Part shown: piece by piece, positions 21,881-31,860 of the stretch
Layout of the letters: every line of letters begins with the position of its first letter
How positions within the stretch are numbered: the first letter of the stretch is position 1
Assembly: GCA_022457065.1 (NCBI GenBank)
Contig: JAJGBQ010000003.1
Span: 2,604,001 to 2,668,000 of the forward strand
Direction: 5' to 3'
DNA from: Curvularia sp. ZM96
Taxonomy: Eukaryota; Ascomycota; Dothideomycetes; Pleosporales; Pleosporaceae
DNA: 64,000 bases
The notes under the pieces: model-generated
Told to the model about the DNA's origin: nothing
Databases searched by the model: none
What the model saw: the letters and a program-made list of their open reading frames with translations, nothing else
Position numbers and translations under genes: made by a program

Positions 21881-22660
21881 ATGCGTCTTCTTAAGTATAG
21901 AGAGAATGGAGACCTCTCTATCGCCAAGTTCGACGAAGATACAAAGACACCGTATGCGATACTTTCCCATAGGTGGGGAGCGGAAGCGGGCGAGGTAACT
22001 TTCCAAGACGTGGTAGGTAACACGGACAAGAACATGCCTGGCTATGCGAAAACTCGCTTCTGCGGGGAACAAGCTCAGCGAGATGGCTTGCAGTACTTCT
22101 AGGTCGATTCCTGCTGCATCGATAAGTCGGACAAGGCTGAGCTCTCTTTAGCTATTTAGGCTATGTTTCGCTGGTACCAAAAGGCGAAGAAGTGCTACGT
22201 ATACCTGTTTAACGTATCGAAAAAGAAGAAGAAAAGGTAATAGCATGTCCACCGAGTTCACTTAGGAACCAGCCTTCAGATCAAGTCAATAGTTCATGCG
22301 TAGCTAGACACTCCAAGAGCTTCTTGTGCTAAGCAAAGTCGAGTTCTACTCTCTAGAGTGAGAAAAGCTTGGTGATAAGATATCGCTTAAGTCACTAATC
22401 TACAGGATTACAAACGTCTCATGCAAAGCGCTCGACGGAGCTCCCCTTTCCCAGTTCAGTGTTAACGAGCGGCTGCGGTGGATCAAGGGCGACCCTGGCA
22501 AGGGCAGGACGATGCTACTCTGCGGTGTCATTGATGCGACCGCAAAGACGAATACGTTATCCTACTTCTTCTACCAGACTACTAACGCGCGCATTAACAG
22601 TGCTACATCTATACTACAAAGGGTATCGTACATACGTTGCTTTGTGCATTGCACTATGAT
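21881..22660 (+). pseudogene. HET-NACHT (NLR) pseudogene with internal deletion
   Basis: The start reads as a standard N-terminal HET domain (MRLLKYRENGDLSIAKF, PYAILSHRWGAE, VTFQDV, RFCGEQAQRDGLQYF). TAG at 22100 stands where the family has W of FWVD, and a second TAG stands at 22157 (LAI-stop-AMFRWYQ). Further broken HET sequence (FYSLE, DKISLKSLIYRIT) follows. From about 22440 the text jumps from the HET end (FSVNERLRW) straight into the NACHT P-loop (WIKGDPGKGRTMLLCGV) and SYFFYQTTNARINSATSIL. The linker normally between these parts is missing. Nothing after about 22660 can be followed, so the WD40 or ankyrin part is lost. Confidence 0.82.
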
Positions 22661-22681
22661 AGAGCTTTAGTGACAATTATT

Positions 22682-24402
22682 CTATTGGTACCCATCGTTA
22701 CGCGCAACCCTCCCCTCGTCGCGCGTCTTGACCTCGACTTTACTCTTCCATATCCCATCTGAAGCTCTCTTCTGCCATTTTCGGAACACGGTATAGTACC
22801 ATATCTTTGTGCTACCACCTAGCGAAACGAAGGTCACTTCGATTCGTTCAAGTGCGCTTTCCCGACCAAAGTCGTGCCACAAGCGCAGCATCAGGTCGTG
22901 GGCAACTTTTTTTTTTGATCCGAGGTGAGCCCCAGGCATCCGGGTCTGGGTACGAGATTAGCTGGTATGAGTCGTATTCCAGATACACTTTGAGGTAAAG
23001 CTGTCTGAGGTGGCGAAGCGGAGTCAGTGCTGAGTGAATAGATCTACGAGCCACGGAGCTCGGCGTTGTCCATGGCGAGACACCATGCCTCTGTGGGCTA
23101 AAGCTAGCGAAGAGGTTCTTCAGATATGCGACGGCCCATGTCTTCTGCGTAGCTTTTCCGTCCGGCCACACGCTCAATTTATCTTTTCCATGCTTTTTTT
23201 GCACTTTCATTGGTAATCGCAATATCTTTATCTCTTGAGCGGTCTCCGCTAAGGTGGAAAAATGCTCGGGTCCCCATGCTACAATCTTCATATACTCTGC
23301 CTCCAAACTCTGCAGACTCCGTCCATGTTTGGCTAGAAGTGTAGGCCGCACCTTTTGCATAGCCTCATCATCCAAACTGTGCATCTTCACATTTCTCAGC
23401 GCATCGATCGAATCTATAAAGCGCTCAAGCACTTGCATGTCATTGCTCGAGTCCCAAAGGGCGCTAGCGGCCCCATAGTCGTTCCAGAAGCCAAATTTGA
23501 GTGTCTTTAGTTGTGCAACACGTCCTGTCAATGCTTGAAAAAGGGCTGTCGGGGTGCCACATCCTAAATCTAGGGTATGCAGTTGACCCCAATCCATGCA
23601 ACGTGACCATATCTCGCAGTGCTCTGTAGTTGGAAAGTAATTCTGGAGCATTGGGTCTAAGGTCAACTCCTCGAGCGACGGGAATATATCACCGTCTCGA
23701 AACGGAAGGTTGAGTGGGCTTTCTTGGTAGTCCTCGTTCGGTGCACCAGAAGCGACACCGACTTGCAAGCATAGTATCTTCAGGTTACGGGCTTGAAGTA
23801 GGCACCGTTTCGGCTCGCACATTTCCGAAAAACAAACGGCCTGTGGTCGGTTTGCAAGAGCAGTAAAGTCTAGTTGGTGCAGATGTGAGGATTTGAGAAC
23901 AACTTTATCCATTGCATAAGGTCCACGATCGTTGTTGATGTATGTAAGTCGCACGTTGGGGCGATCTGCCAAGAGTGACTGTAACGAAGGTGGGAAAGGA
24001 TATGGAGTCTCCCATCTGTGATGTCTCAGCCTCTGTAACCCTAATACAATTCTGTGGAATTTACATTATTTTCTTTAACTGCACCAAACGACTCCAGCAG
24101 TCTACCAGTAGACTTACGAGCTCTTCGCAAATCGCAGGATTCTGCCGGAGAGGTTTGACTTGAACACACTGCACTTTTTCACCGACCGTCTCATTCGGTA
24201 TTCTCATTCTTTGCAGAAATGTTCTTTCAACATCTTGCGCACCTGTGAGCGTGATCTCACGGAAAAGGAACTCTTCGGAAAGACTTTTGATCGCGCGACA
24301 CACTACTCGAAGAGCGTGGAAAGCCGTATAATCATCGCAAAAGAGTTGCGCAAGTATTTTAGAAAGAACGCTCTGCGGCAGGGTCATAAAATGAGCAGGC
24401 AT
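22682..24402 (-). pseudogene. F-box protein gene, frameshifted in an A10 tract (or sequence error)
   Basis: Exon 1 (24402-24118) carries an F-box (LPQSVLSKILAQLF, FHALRVVCRAIKSL, LFREITL). An 85-nt intron with a perfect GTAAGT donor and TTACAG acceptor joins EEL to RLRHHRWETPYPFPP in phase. Exon 2 starts at 24032 and is open for about 370 codons with a leucine-rich, beta-alpha type pattern (LHQLDFTAL, LKILCLQVG, LEELTLDP, LHTLDLGCG). At 22907-22916 (ten T on the plus strand) the frame breaks. The natural continuation (VAHDLMLRLWHDFGRES to ARNDGYQ, stop at 22682) lies in another frame and would be in phase with nine bases. Family knowledge: F-box proteins recruit substrates to SCF ubiquitin ligases. 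If the extra base is a sequencing error, the gene is intact. Confidence 0.75.
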
Positions 24403-25590
24403 TGTCAGTGATGTGCGCGTGTTTCGCGTGGGTGAAGATAAACGTTATTGTGGCTGAAAGCAGCCGGTCTGTGTTCGAGACGGGGGACTGTATATATAGT
24501 ACAGATGCAGCCAGGGCGGATATTACCCCAATTCTACATGACCCGCAAGCCACATGCTCGGATAAAATGAATCACAAAACTCAGAGGCCAACGACTGTGC
24601 CGCCTTGCGCCAAGGTTTGCTGTCACAACTAAGCCAAACCATCGCTGCAGTGTTGAGGGATGACAGCATACTGGTGATCACGTCAATGAGCGTCAATGAG
24701 CGTCAATGAGCGTCAACGTAGCGGTGCATATGGCTTACGCCGTCGCTCTAGAAAGTATGCATAACGTTTGCTCTACTTGGTTTTGAAACCCGTCGGCGCT
24801 TCGATGTTTCCAAAAAGCTCCTCACCGGCATCCATAATAAGACTAATTTTAACAGCTAAAGAATAGATATTTAACCATTTCATACCAGTTCTTGATTAGG
24901 GAGAGTTTATATACCTACAGTATTACTAGTTAAAAGGCCTACTACCCTTATACTTATTGCGTATCTTGCATCCTTGAGCTTTTTATCAATAAGGTTGGTA
25001 CTGCAGGTACTGCAGTTTGTGGTTCCAATGCAGAAAAGATAGCTGAACACAAGGAGAACGCAATTCCCTTAATAGTCTTTCCACGATGGAGAAGTAGTGG
25101 GTGGGTCTGTTGTCTTTTGGCCCCCAATTCCATCCCAAATAGCCGCCAAGCGTTACTCTAGCACAGCCCCCTCATGGAAACATATGAACTCAGAAAGGCA
25201 GTCTTACTCAGGACATAAATCGACATGTCTAGCTCATCTCACTCATGCTGCGGGTGCTGCAGGGACGGCAGCTGCCGTGCACAAAGCGTTTCTCCACCCA
25301 CCTACTTACCTCTTGAAGCCGACCAGATCCAGGTATTGCGAATTTTACCCACGACCATACAGTTGTATAAGGACACGTCTTTGTGTATATAGATCTTTTC
25401 AACCATATCTAGGACAACATTCATGAATCTAATAAGATATAATGAATGCAGAGCTCAAAGGAAGCACGAACAGAGTAAATTCAACGAGTGTATTGCATTC
25501 TCATAGGAGCGCGTAAACCGTAAAACCTCTGCCCAGATATACATCTCCAGCTAGTTGTTCTCCTGGACTAACCATACTTGTAACATCCTA
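24403..25590. other. Intergenic with a short tandem repeat
   Basis: Apart from the 10-bp repeat at 24681-24717, no supported feature is seen. Frames are short on both strands. Confidence 0.45.
24681..24717. repeat. 10-bp tandem repeat, about 3.6 copies
   Basis: The unit CGTCAATGAG is repeated three times exactly and once partly (CGTCAAC). Confidence 0.9.
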
Positions 25591-26200
25591 TCAAACATGG
25601 CATTTGCCTCCCTGGCAGACGCAAAGTCCTTCCAGGCCTATATTTGTGGGCAATAATTAATCAAGTATCCTAGCACATATATATACATAAGATGTTTATT
25701 ACTTACAATAATTTGCATTAGCTGCAAGGACTCCAGACGCAGCTGCGCAACCAACCACACCAGCTGTGCAACAAAGTCAGCAATTATCCAGTCTACCAGG
25801 AATAACATGTTTTTTCTGCCTGGTCTGTCTATCGCAATTATGGTGCTGCTTTTATGGGGGAAAACATACCAACGCTAAGAGAGCTGCATCCAGACAAGAA
25901 ACCAAGATACGCGCCGCAAGCTTCCAAGCGCCTGCAACCTCCACACCAGCCATATCGGCCAATATGAAATCCGGTGCAGATACTTCGTGATTCTAGTGAG
26001 GAATCACGAGCCTGCACGTCAGTGAGATCAGTGCCCGGGGCAGCGAGATCGGCGAGCGGGATAGCGAGATCAGTGCCCGCAAGCGTGAGATCAGTGCCTG
26101 AAAGCGTGAGATCAATGTCCTTAACCGTGACATCAGTGACCGGGATAGCGATAGTAGTAGCGACCTGGAGGGCCAAAGCGATAGTAATAAGTGGCTGCAT
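25591..26200 (-). CDS. Small secreted cysteine-rich protein (10 Cys), three exons, effector candidate
   Basis: Exons 26200-25870, 25763-25707 and 25637-25591 sum to 435 nt, 144 residues. Intron 1 (106 nt) has a GTATGT donor, CTGAC branch and GCACAG acceptor. Intron 2 (69 nt) has GTAAGT and ATATAG. The protein begins with a signal peptide (MQPLITIALALQVATTIA). Next comes a pro-like region made of about five 7-residue repeats of the type LSGTDLT (residues 25-60). The compact C-terminal domain has ten cysteines (75, 86, 89, 95, 105, 116, 130, 135, 137, 142). A possible processing site lies before it (LESR). A TATA-like ATATAAAAGG lies about 130 bp upstream (26326-26335). I do not recognise the fold. 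Ten cysteines imply five disulfides. Confidence 0.75.
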
Positions 26201-27002
26201 GGCGATTGTAGTTGGTTGCAAAGATAGAAATCTAAGATAGATGAGTATCAGTTTGGTAGTAGTTTGGCTGTAGAAGAACTCTTTGAAGTTGATGAAGGTA
26301 GCTTATAGATGAGAGATAATCGAGGCCTTTTATATTCCTGCCCTCGTGAATCACCGGACACATTCTTAGATTTTCTTACGTATCTCTCTATCTCTCCATC
26401 TCTTCTTGCTATCCGCTTTTGATATAGTAGAAATGCATATCTAACGTTTCATCAGTGGAAAGATTTGGTAATACAGACTAATCTCAATCTAGACGAAAAG
26501 ATCATAAAATACTCGTGAATTTAGTAGACAGTGTAGGAAAAAGCACCAATACGGCATCGATAGACTAATACTTATCCTATATTGCATTGTTTGTATTGTA
26601 AATCAACAAAATCTCGTTATCATTCTAGCACTAAACCCCTAGGAATGGCTTCTCAGATCTCTCTTTACACCTCTCCGCATTCTCCCTATTGCCCGATTCA
26701 TCCATGTCTCGTCTCTCGTTTTAATTAATCTTCGTTCCGTATTTCTATGCACCCCGCTAGGGTTTTTGTCGTTCCAATATCTCTCCTTATCTCAAAACTT
26801 TGTTTGAACAGGCTTGGTAGATTAAATTTCCTCATAAGGACCGAATTTGATAAAGAGCGCCGCAGTTGTGCCTATATAGCAGGGTTGCGTTATGTATCTG
26901 ATTAGCGGAAGAATTGCTTAGCGCGTTTAAGAAAGCTATCAAAAGAACTCTAACCCTAAATCCTTACAGGCTGAGAAATCGTGGGTCTAGGGCTTATTTC
27001 TT
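26201..27002. other. Intergenic, promoter of the 10-Cys gene at its left end
   Basis: A TATA-like box for the minus-strand gene lies at 26326-26335. The rest is AT-rich with no gene. Confidence 0.45.
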
Positions 27003-27311
27003 AGGGCCTGTTAGGTTGCGCTCTAGTTCCAGTTCCAGTTTCTTAGAGCGGAAGGAGGGGTAAACTAGAGCTGAAATTAGTGGCGTGTTTGGTTGGATTT
27101 CAGTTTAAGTTTGCTCAAACATTAAGATATAGGTCTAGGATAGAGTTATTACATACTAACAAAGTTATTACGTGACCAAACTAAAACTAAGAAAACTCTA
27201 GCTGAACAGCTTACTAGTTTCTTGATTAGATCTAGTAAAGATAGTTAGCCACTTAAAACGCCAATAGTCAAATTGAAACTGGAAATTGAAATCGGGAACC
27301 GAACAGGCCCT
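27003..27311. mobile_element. hAT-like MITE candidate, 309 bp
   Basis: The ends are inverted: AGGGCCTGTTAGGTT at 27003 and the inverse of AGGGCCTGTTCGGTT ending at 27311 (14 of 15 bases). A further TTCCAGTTT block is shared a little inward. The 8-bp flanks (TATTTCTT, CAAATCTT) agree at only five positions, so the target duplication is weak or decayed. It has no coding capacity. GGGCCTGTTTGGTT-type ends are common in non-autonomous hAT elements. Confidence 0.6.
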
Positions 27312-28998
27312 CAAATCTTACTCTAACATTGTGCTTGTATGATGTAACTGTGGAGACGCAAGGTGGGGTGATCAGTGCCACTTCAGTCAGCACTATACCT
27401 AGTATTCCTATGAACTACCGCTAGACTTGCTGTGTGTAGTGAATGACCGGCATTTAATTCGTATTAATCCTAGAAGAAATGACGCACTGTATGAGGTACT
27501 AAATTCCGCCTGATCGTTAAAAGCTTGATTGATTGACATACTCCCTTGCTAGTTTCGAAGTGATAAAACACATGCCTACCACGATAGCAGCCACCAAGTG
27601 TGGAATTCATGCCTGTTTCTGGCATTAATATCCTATCAATACGCTAAACTAATGACGGCATTACCATCGTTTTGATGTCCTTCGGTATGATGATCTTTAA
27701 AGTTTATACACGGTCCACCCGTTCGGCTAACGAATAGACATGGCCAGAATACAGCTCGAAAGTCTTCAAGAGCGATGTCGCAATGATCGACGCATCCTAT
27801 CTGGCAGATACGTTCTTCTCTCCAGCCGGTTTCGAGAACGATATCGGTAGGGTAGTGTCGGCGGTAAACTTCATAGATAATCCAAAATGGTTGAAGAAGT
27901 CTTGTCATTCCTTGGTATTGATCACGTGAGGCTTCCCAGCCTTCTGTTCAGCCATCTTATTTCTCATAGATATACTCAACCAACCCTGTCTGCAGTTAGT
28001 CAAGGATCAATACAATCTCTTTACTTCAACAAAAAACTCGGCAAATACAAACGCTCTTTGCACCTCTAGAGATTATAGGAAAAACGGCTTATAGATGTAA
28101 CGGCACAGGCAAGACTAGTCGGATCAGTATCGGCAGTAGATTCACTCAGAGGCATATGGAAGTGCGTAGTACTTCAAACGAGCCTTAATTCGATAGACAC
28201 CTATAGGCCTTGTACAAAAGAATATCAAAAATCTATAGAATAATCTATGTAGGACGTCGTGCACTTATACCAGCCGATGCGGATCTGGTTCAGATCTAGC
28301 TCGGATCAAACACGGATCTCCTGGCCGAACGGCTACTGAGTTGGTTTGGTAGTGTGCCGTTACAATAGATAGGTTTCGTAAAGTTTAAGCTTTGCAAAGT
28401 TATCTTTAACAATAGCGATATACTAAGAAAAATTTAAGAAATAAGAGGCGCTAATATAAAAAAAGTGTTGAGATATGGAGGTAACTGCTTATTCTACTAT
28501 CGACTTAGCTATTGCATAGGTATACTGTAGTTGTATTCGATAGAGAGCTAAGCTAAGGGCTACGTGGCTATCTATATATCTTCCAAGTGCGGGCCTTAAG
28601 GGTTAATCTCGCTTGTTGCTCAAGCAACAACCAGGCTGGGTAGTAGAGAGAGCCGATGTTATCAACGAGGACAAGAGAGCAAAGGGCCCATCACAAAAGC
28701 AGAGGGGAAAACGCGGGGAATTGCTAGTACATCGTTAGAATATTGGACACACCTTACGAATCATGCTATAAGCTAGTAGCAACGCTATGCTAGCTAGCGC
28801 GTCTAGCCTAGAATCATCCAGAATATGACGTGTATAACGCGATGCGGTCTCGAATTTCTTATTATTTAATACTTCGGTCCCTTCCAGATATCCGGTCCAT
28901 GTTACATGCGTTTTCACCTCGAATGCCGCACCACTTCAACCTACTTGCAACTCTACCCGACTCAATTCTATCTTACCACCTTCCATTTTCCATACAAA
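27312..28998. other. AT-rich intergenic stretch with one doubtful ORF
   Basis: A 90-codon minus-strand frame (27908-27636, ATG start) looks protein-like in composition (WREERICQIGCVDHCDIALEDF) but matches nothing I know and has no partner exon. I do not call it a gene. The rest has no supported content. Confidence 0.4.
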
Positions 28999-30363
28999 AT
29001 GAGTCCCAACTACCCTTCAACCTGTCGCTCCTTTCGTCGCTCTCACAGCCCCTATCCCCTCACCCTGATTCCCTACACGGATACCTTCCCCTCTTCTTTG
29101 TAACCCTACGACTTGGTGCTGTATATGCGCGCTGTATCACTCAATTTCCGTGATGTGGCGATGCTGCAGGAAGGGCGGTATTCCGGCGGTGCTATCCCGG
29201 GAGGCATACCTGCGTCATATTGTGCGGCGGAGGTTGTGGCGGTTGGAGAGGCAGTGACAAAGTTCAACGTTGGGGATAGGGTTAGTGTAAATCAGCATTG
29301 GACAAATTTGACGGGGACTGAAAGAGACGAAGACTGGGTTGCGCTGGTAAGTAGCTCTGCCAACACACCATCTACATGCCCGCCCTGGATGTGAGATCAA
29401 AGCCAGCTTTGCGTGTCTGACATCCAAGGCGGGGATGTAGATGGTGTGTTGGCAGAGTACAGGGTGATCGAGGAAAGGTTTGTTGTTAAGTTGCCAGGTG
29501 GGATAGGGTGGGAGGAGGTGAGTCTTGTCGTTGCTTTCTACCGTCAATGGCACGCGATTTGCGGATGAGTCATGACAGATGCAGGGAAGAGAAATGGACT
29601 AACATAACATAAGGCATCAACTATAGCATGTGCAGGTCTGATGGCCTACAATGCCCTCAACAAGCTCCAAAATGTGCAGCCCGATTCCTATGCCCTTCTT
29701 GAAGGTACGCTTGCCCCCCCTTCAACTAGTCCGCTCTTCCTACATGTTGCAAAATTCTGACCTCCTCACCGGCACGGGCGGCGTTTCTCACTTCGCCTTG
29801 CTCCTTTGCCTCGCTATAGGCATCACTCCCATTGTCACATCCTCCTCGGACTCGAGGCTGGCTCAAATCAAAGCGCTCAACCCCAGCATTCTAGGTATAA
29901 ATTACAAGGAGCACTCAGATGTCGCCAACGAAACACTACGCCTCACGCACGGCAAGGGCGTTGATTTCGTGAGCAACAATATCGGCCCGATCTCCCTTGC
30001 TAATGATGTTAAAGCGTTGCGTAAACGCCATGGCACGGTCTCGTTGGTTGGGTTCCTCAGCGGGCACTTAGGCGAAGTGCCAAGTGACGTATTCATGCAG
30101 ATTATGGGAAAGGTCGCAAAAGTTCAGTAAGTAGGGTTCGTTCTACAGAGTGGAGAGGTTGGTATAGCTGACTCGATTATACTAGGGGTATTGCAGTAGG
30201 CGCAAGAACGGAATTTGAAGACCTGAACCGCTTCCTAGAAGAGAACAAGGTGGGACTGGGCCCGTTGATCGATGAGCGGAGGTTTGCATTCGGGGAGAGT
30301 AAGGAGGCGTTTGAGTATTTGATGGAGGGGAAGCACACTGGGAAGATTGTTATCACGTTTTGA
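28999..30363 (+). pseudogene. Zinc-type alcohol dehydrogenase/quinone oxidoreductase (MDR family), decayed
   Basis: Family text runs through the whole segment: YMRAVSLNFRDVAML, GGIPASYCAAEVVAVG, KFNVGDRVSVNQ, TNLTGTERDEDWVAL, GGDVDGVLAEYRV, ASTIACAGLMAYNALN, EGTGGVSHFALLLCLA, GKGVDFVSNNIGP, and HTGKIVITF with its stop at 30363. Probable exons are 28999-29346, about 29426-29517, 29614-29704, 29772-30126 and 30186-30363. Several faults show decay. TAA at 29101 stands inside the N-terminal exon. The first intron joins out of phase at its best acceptor. The acceptor before TGGVSHF reads CG instead of AG (29770-29771). The first intron also holds a 38-bp inverted copy of the start of the next exon. 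Homologues are NADPH-dependent reductases. Confidence 0.78.
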
Positions 30364-30596
30364 GATGAGTGAGCGAAATGCTGGAGTACTTCGTGGTGGG
30401 CTTTTCAGCCTGCATGTTGATTTCTACGCGCACCTAGTCGTTGCTTTCCCTTGTAGTTTATCACGTGTGCAAGTACTCTCTTGAGTATTAATAGTGATCC
30501 TACAGCTATCCTTGCGTCCAACATAGCGCAGAACGTCCTCCCTTCAGCGCCATACGACCCGTGCAAGATCACTTTGTCCCACAGCCTTAATCGCGC

Positions 30597-30930
30597 GACG
30601 AGATATGCGTACTGTATGGTGGGAAGCTACCTTTCATTGTGCAGAAAGTGACGAAAGGACCCGACTGTCCTAGGTGGCTGGAACTTGATCCGGACCTTTC
30701 CGCTAGCTCACTCAAAAAAATTCAAAAGCTTCTTGAAAAGCTGGAATTTGTTTCCGAGAAAGACGCCAAAAGAGTGTGCACTAGTAACTGCGGAAAAGGA
30801 TGCTCTTCTCCGGACTGATTGCTATCGTCTCGTTGGTGAGTGCTATGTTGAGGGGCTTCAGAAGGGAGAAGCAGTAAATCTACGAGACAAGGGCGATCTC
30901 CACGAGAGAGTACTGCATCTGATCTAATAA
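30597..30930 (+). pseudogene. C-terminal fragment of a HET-domain protein
   Basis: Two blocks of the usual HET-protein tail are visible in different frames: DEICVLYGGKLPFIVQKV from 30597, and after a frameshift CYRLVGECYVEGLQKGEAV ending at about 30930. The HET domain itself is absent; the dehydrogenase relic lies directly upstream. Confidence 0.68.
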
Positions 30931-30948
30931 GTAGAGCGTTCCTACCTC

Positions 30949-31056
30949 AACCCTTACATCAGCACCGAACTTCTTGAGTGCTCGTTCAGCAACGAAGCCC
31001 CCGAATGGCGCTAGAACAGTTCCCGTACACGCCATAATCAGAGGTACCTTGTGTCG
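30949..31056 (-). pseudogene. Fragment of an NADPH-cytochrome-P450-reductase-type NAD-binding domain
   Basis: About 35 codons read KVPLIMACTGTVLAPFGGF-VAERALKKFGADV. This is close to the NADPH-binding motif of P450 reductases and self-sufficient P450s (GTGLAPFRGF...ERA). Nothing of the FMN or FAD domains is nearby. Confidence 0.5.
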
Positions 31057-31203
31057 ATCTTGATGCCATCGCAGTGGTGGCCAACGCCATCCGAGAGGAA
31101 GTTTGTAGTCAACTCGGGCTCGCTTATAATGGTTTGGATCCTGCTTCGGAGTACTCGGCATCAATCATACCTTCTCCTATCACAAGTTCCCATTATTCCA
31201 ACA

Positions 31204-31330
31204 TGGCTATTCGTACAGTCGTTATCGTAGGTACCGGCGTCATAAGCGCGTCGTGGATAGGTGTCTTTCTTGTCTATGAACTGCGGGTTCTTGTTGCCGA
31301 TCCAGCACCGAAAGCCGGGGAGAAGTTGAC
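31204..31330 (+). pseudogene. N-terminal fragment of a 3-hydroxyacyl-CoA-dehydrogenase-type Rossmann domain
   Basis: MAIRTVVIVGTGVISASW followed by RVLVADPAPKAGEKL fits the first beta-alpha-beta unit (GxGxxxxxW) of this family and starts at a true ATG. It ends where the sequence runs into the 3' part of the opposite-strand gene at 31240-31860. Confidence 0.65.
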
Positions 31331-31860
31331 TTCTTCTTTGTGCTCTTGTGTTTTCCCTTGACAGCTAGACCGGCGCGTTTCGCTTCTCTGCTCTTCTTAC
31401 TTTTATGATATCTGTCATCAGCAACCACGTTAACTCCGTTCACCACAACTCCCGTTGCAACCTTGACCCCCGTTTCAGCTGCGCCGCCAGAAACTCCGTG
31501 TTCAATGCCCAGCTCTATTACTTTCTCAGCGCCCAAAGTCCCTAAACCAAGCGTTGTTAGTCCCACAACACCGTTGAAGGCCGCTGATCCTATGACATCT
31601 CGCTTGCGAGTTATAGGTTGCTTTTGGTCAAGATGTCGTTTGATAATTTGACGTTTCTTTCGGGCATTGTAAAAGCCTGCAGATCCAATAGCAACTCCAA
31701 TTAAACTGACGCCCGCCGTAAACACCAGTGCTGATCCACCAAGAGTGGCTGAAGCAGCTGAGCCGCTGATAAGACGTGTATAATGATTCCATTCCAGATT
31801 TAGTTGCTCCAGTGACATCTGAGAGCACTTCTCGTTATATTCATCGAAGTCGAATGGCAT
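31240..31860 (-). CDS. Fungal uncharacterised protein with two hydrophobic segments, chimeric 3' end
   Basis: From the ATG at 31860 the frame gives 206 residues. The N-terminus (FDFDEYNEKCSQMSLEQLNL) and the following EWNHYTRLISG resemble a fungal family of unknown function. Two glycine/alanine-rich hydrophobic segments follow (LGGSALVFTAGVSLIGVAIG, FNGVVGLTTLGLGTLG), separated by a basic linker (NARKKRQIIKRH). They may enter membranes like glycine-zipper helices. The tail is lysine-rich. The last 30 or so codons (after about 31330) are the antisense of the dehydrogenase fragment at 31204-31330, so the native C-terminus has been replaced. Whether the gene still works is open. Confidence 0.6.
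   Translation of the reverse strand: MPFDFDEYNEKCSQMSLEQLNLEWNHYTRLISGSAASATLGGSALVFTAGVSLIGVAIGSAGFYNARKKRQIIKRHLDQKQPITRKRDVIGSAAFNGVVGLTTLGLGTLGAEKVIELGIEHGVSGGAAETGVKVATGVVVNGVNVVADDRYHKSKKSREAKRAGLAVKGKHKSTKKKSTSPRLSVLDRQQEPAVHRQERHLSTTRL

Noticed and set aside
24681..24717. Candidate CRISPR-like array
   Set aside because: Units are only 10 bp and directly adjacent without spacers; it is a plain tandem repeat.
27636..27908. 90-codon minus-strand frame with ATG and protein-like composition
   Set aside because: No domain, no partner exon, and it lies in decayed DNA. It was noted in the intergenic entry instead of being called a gene.
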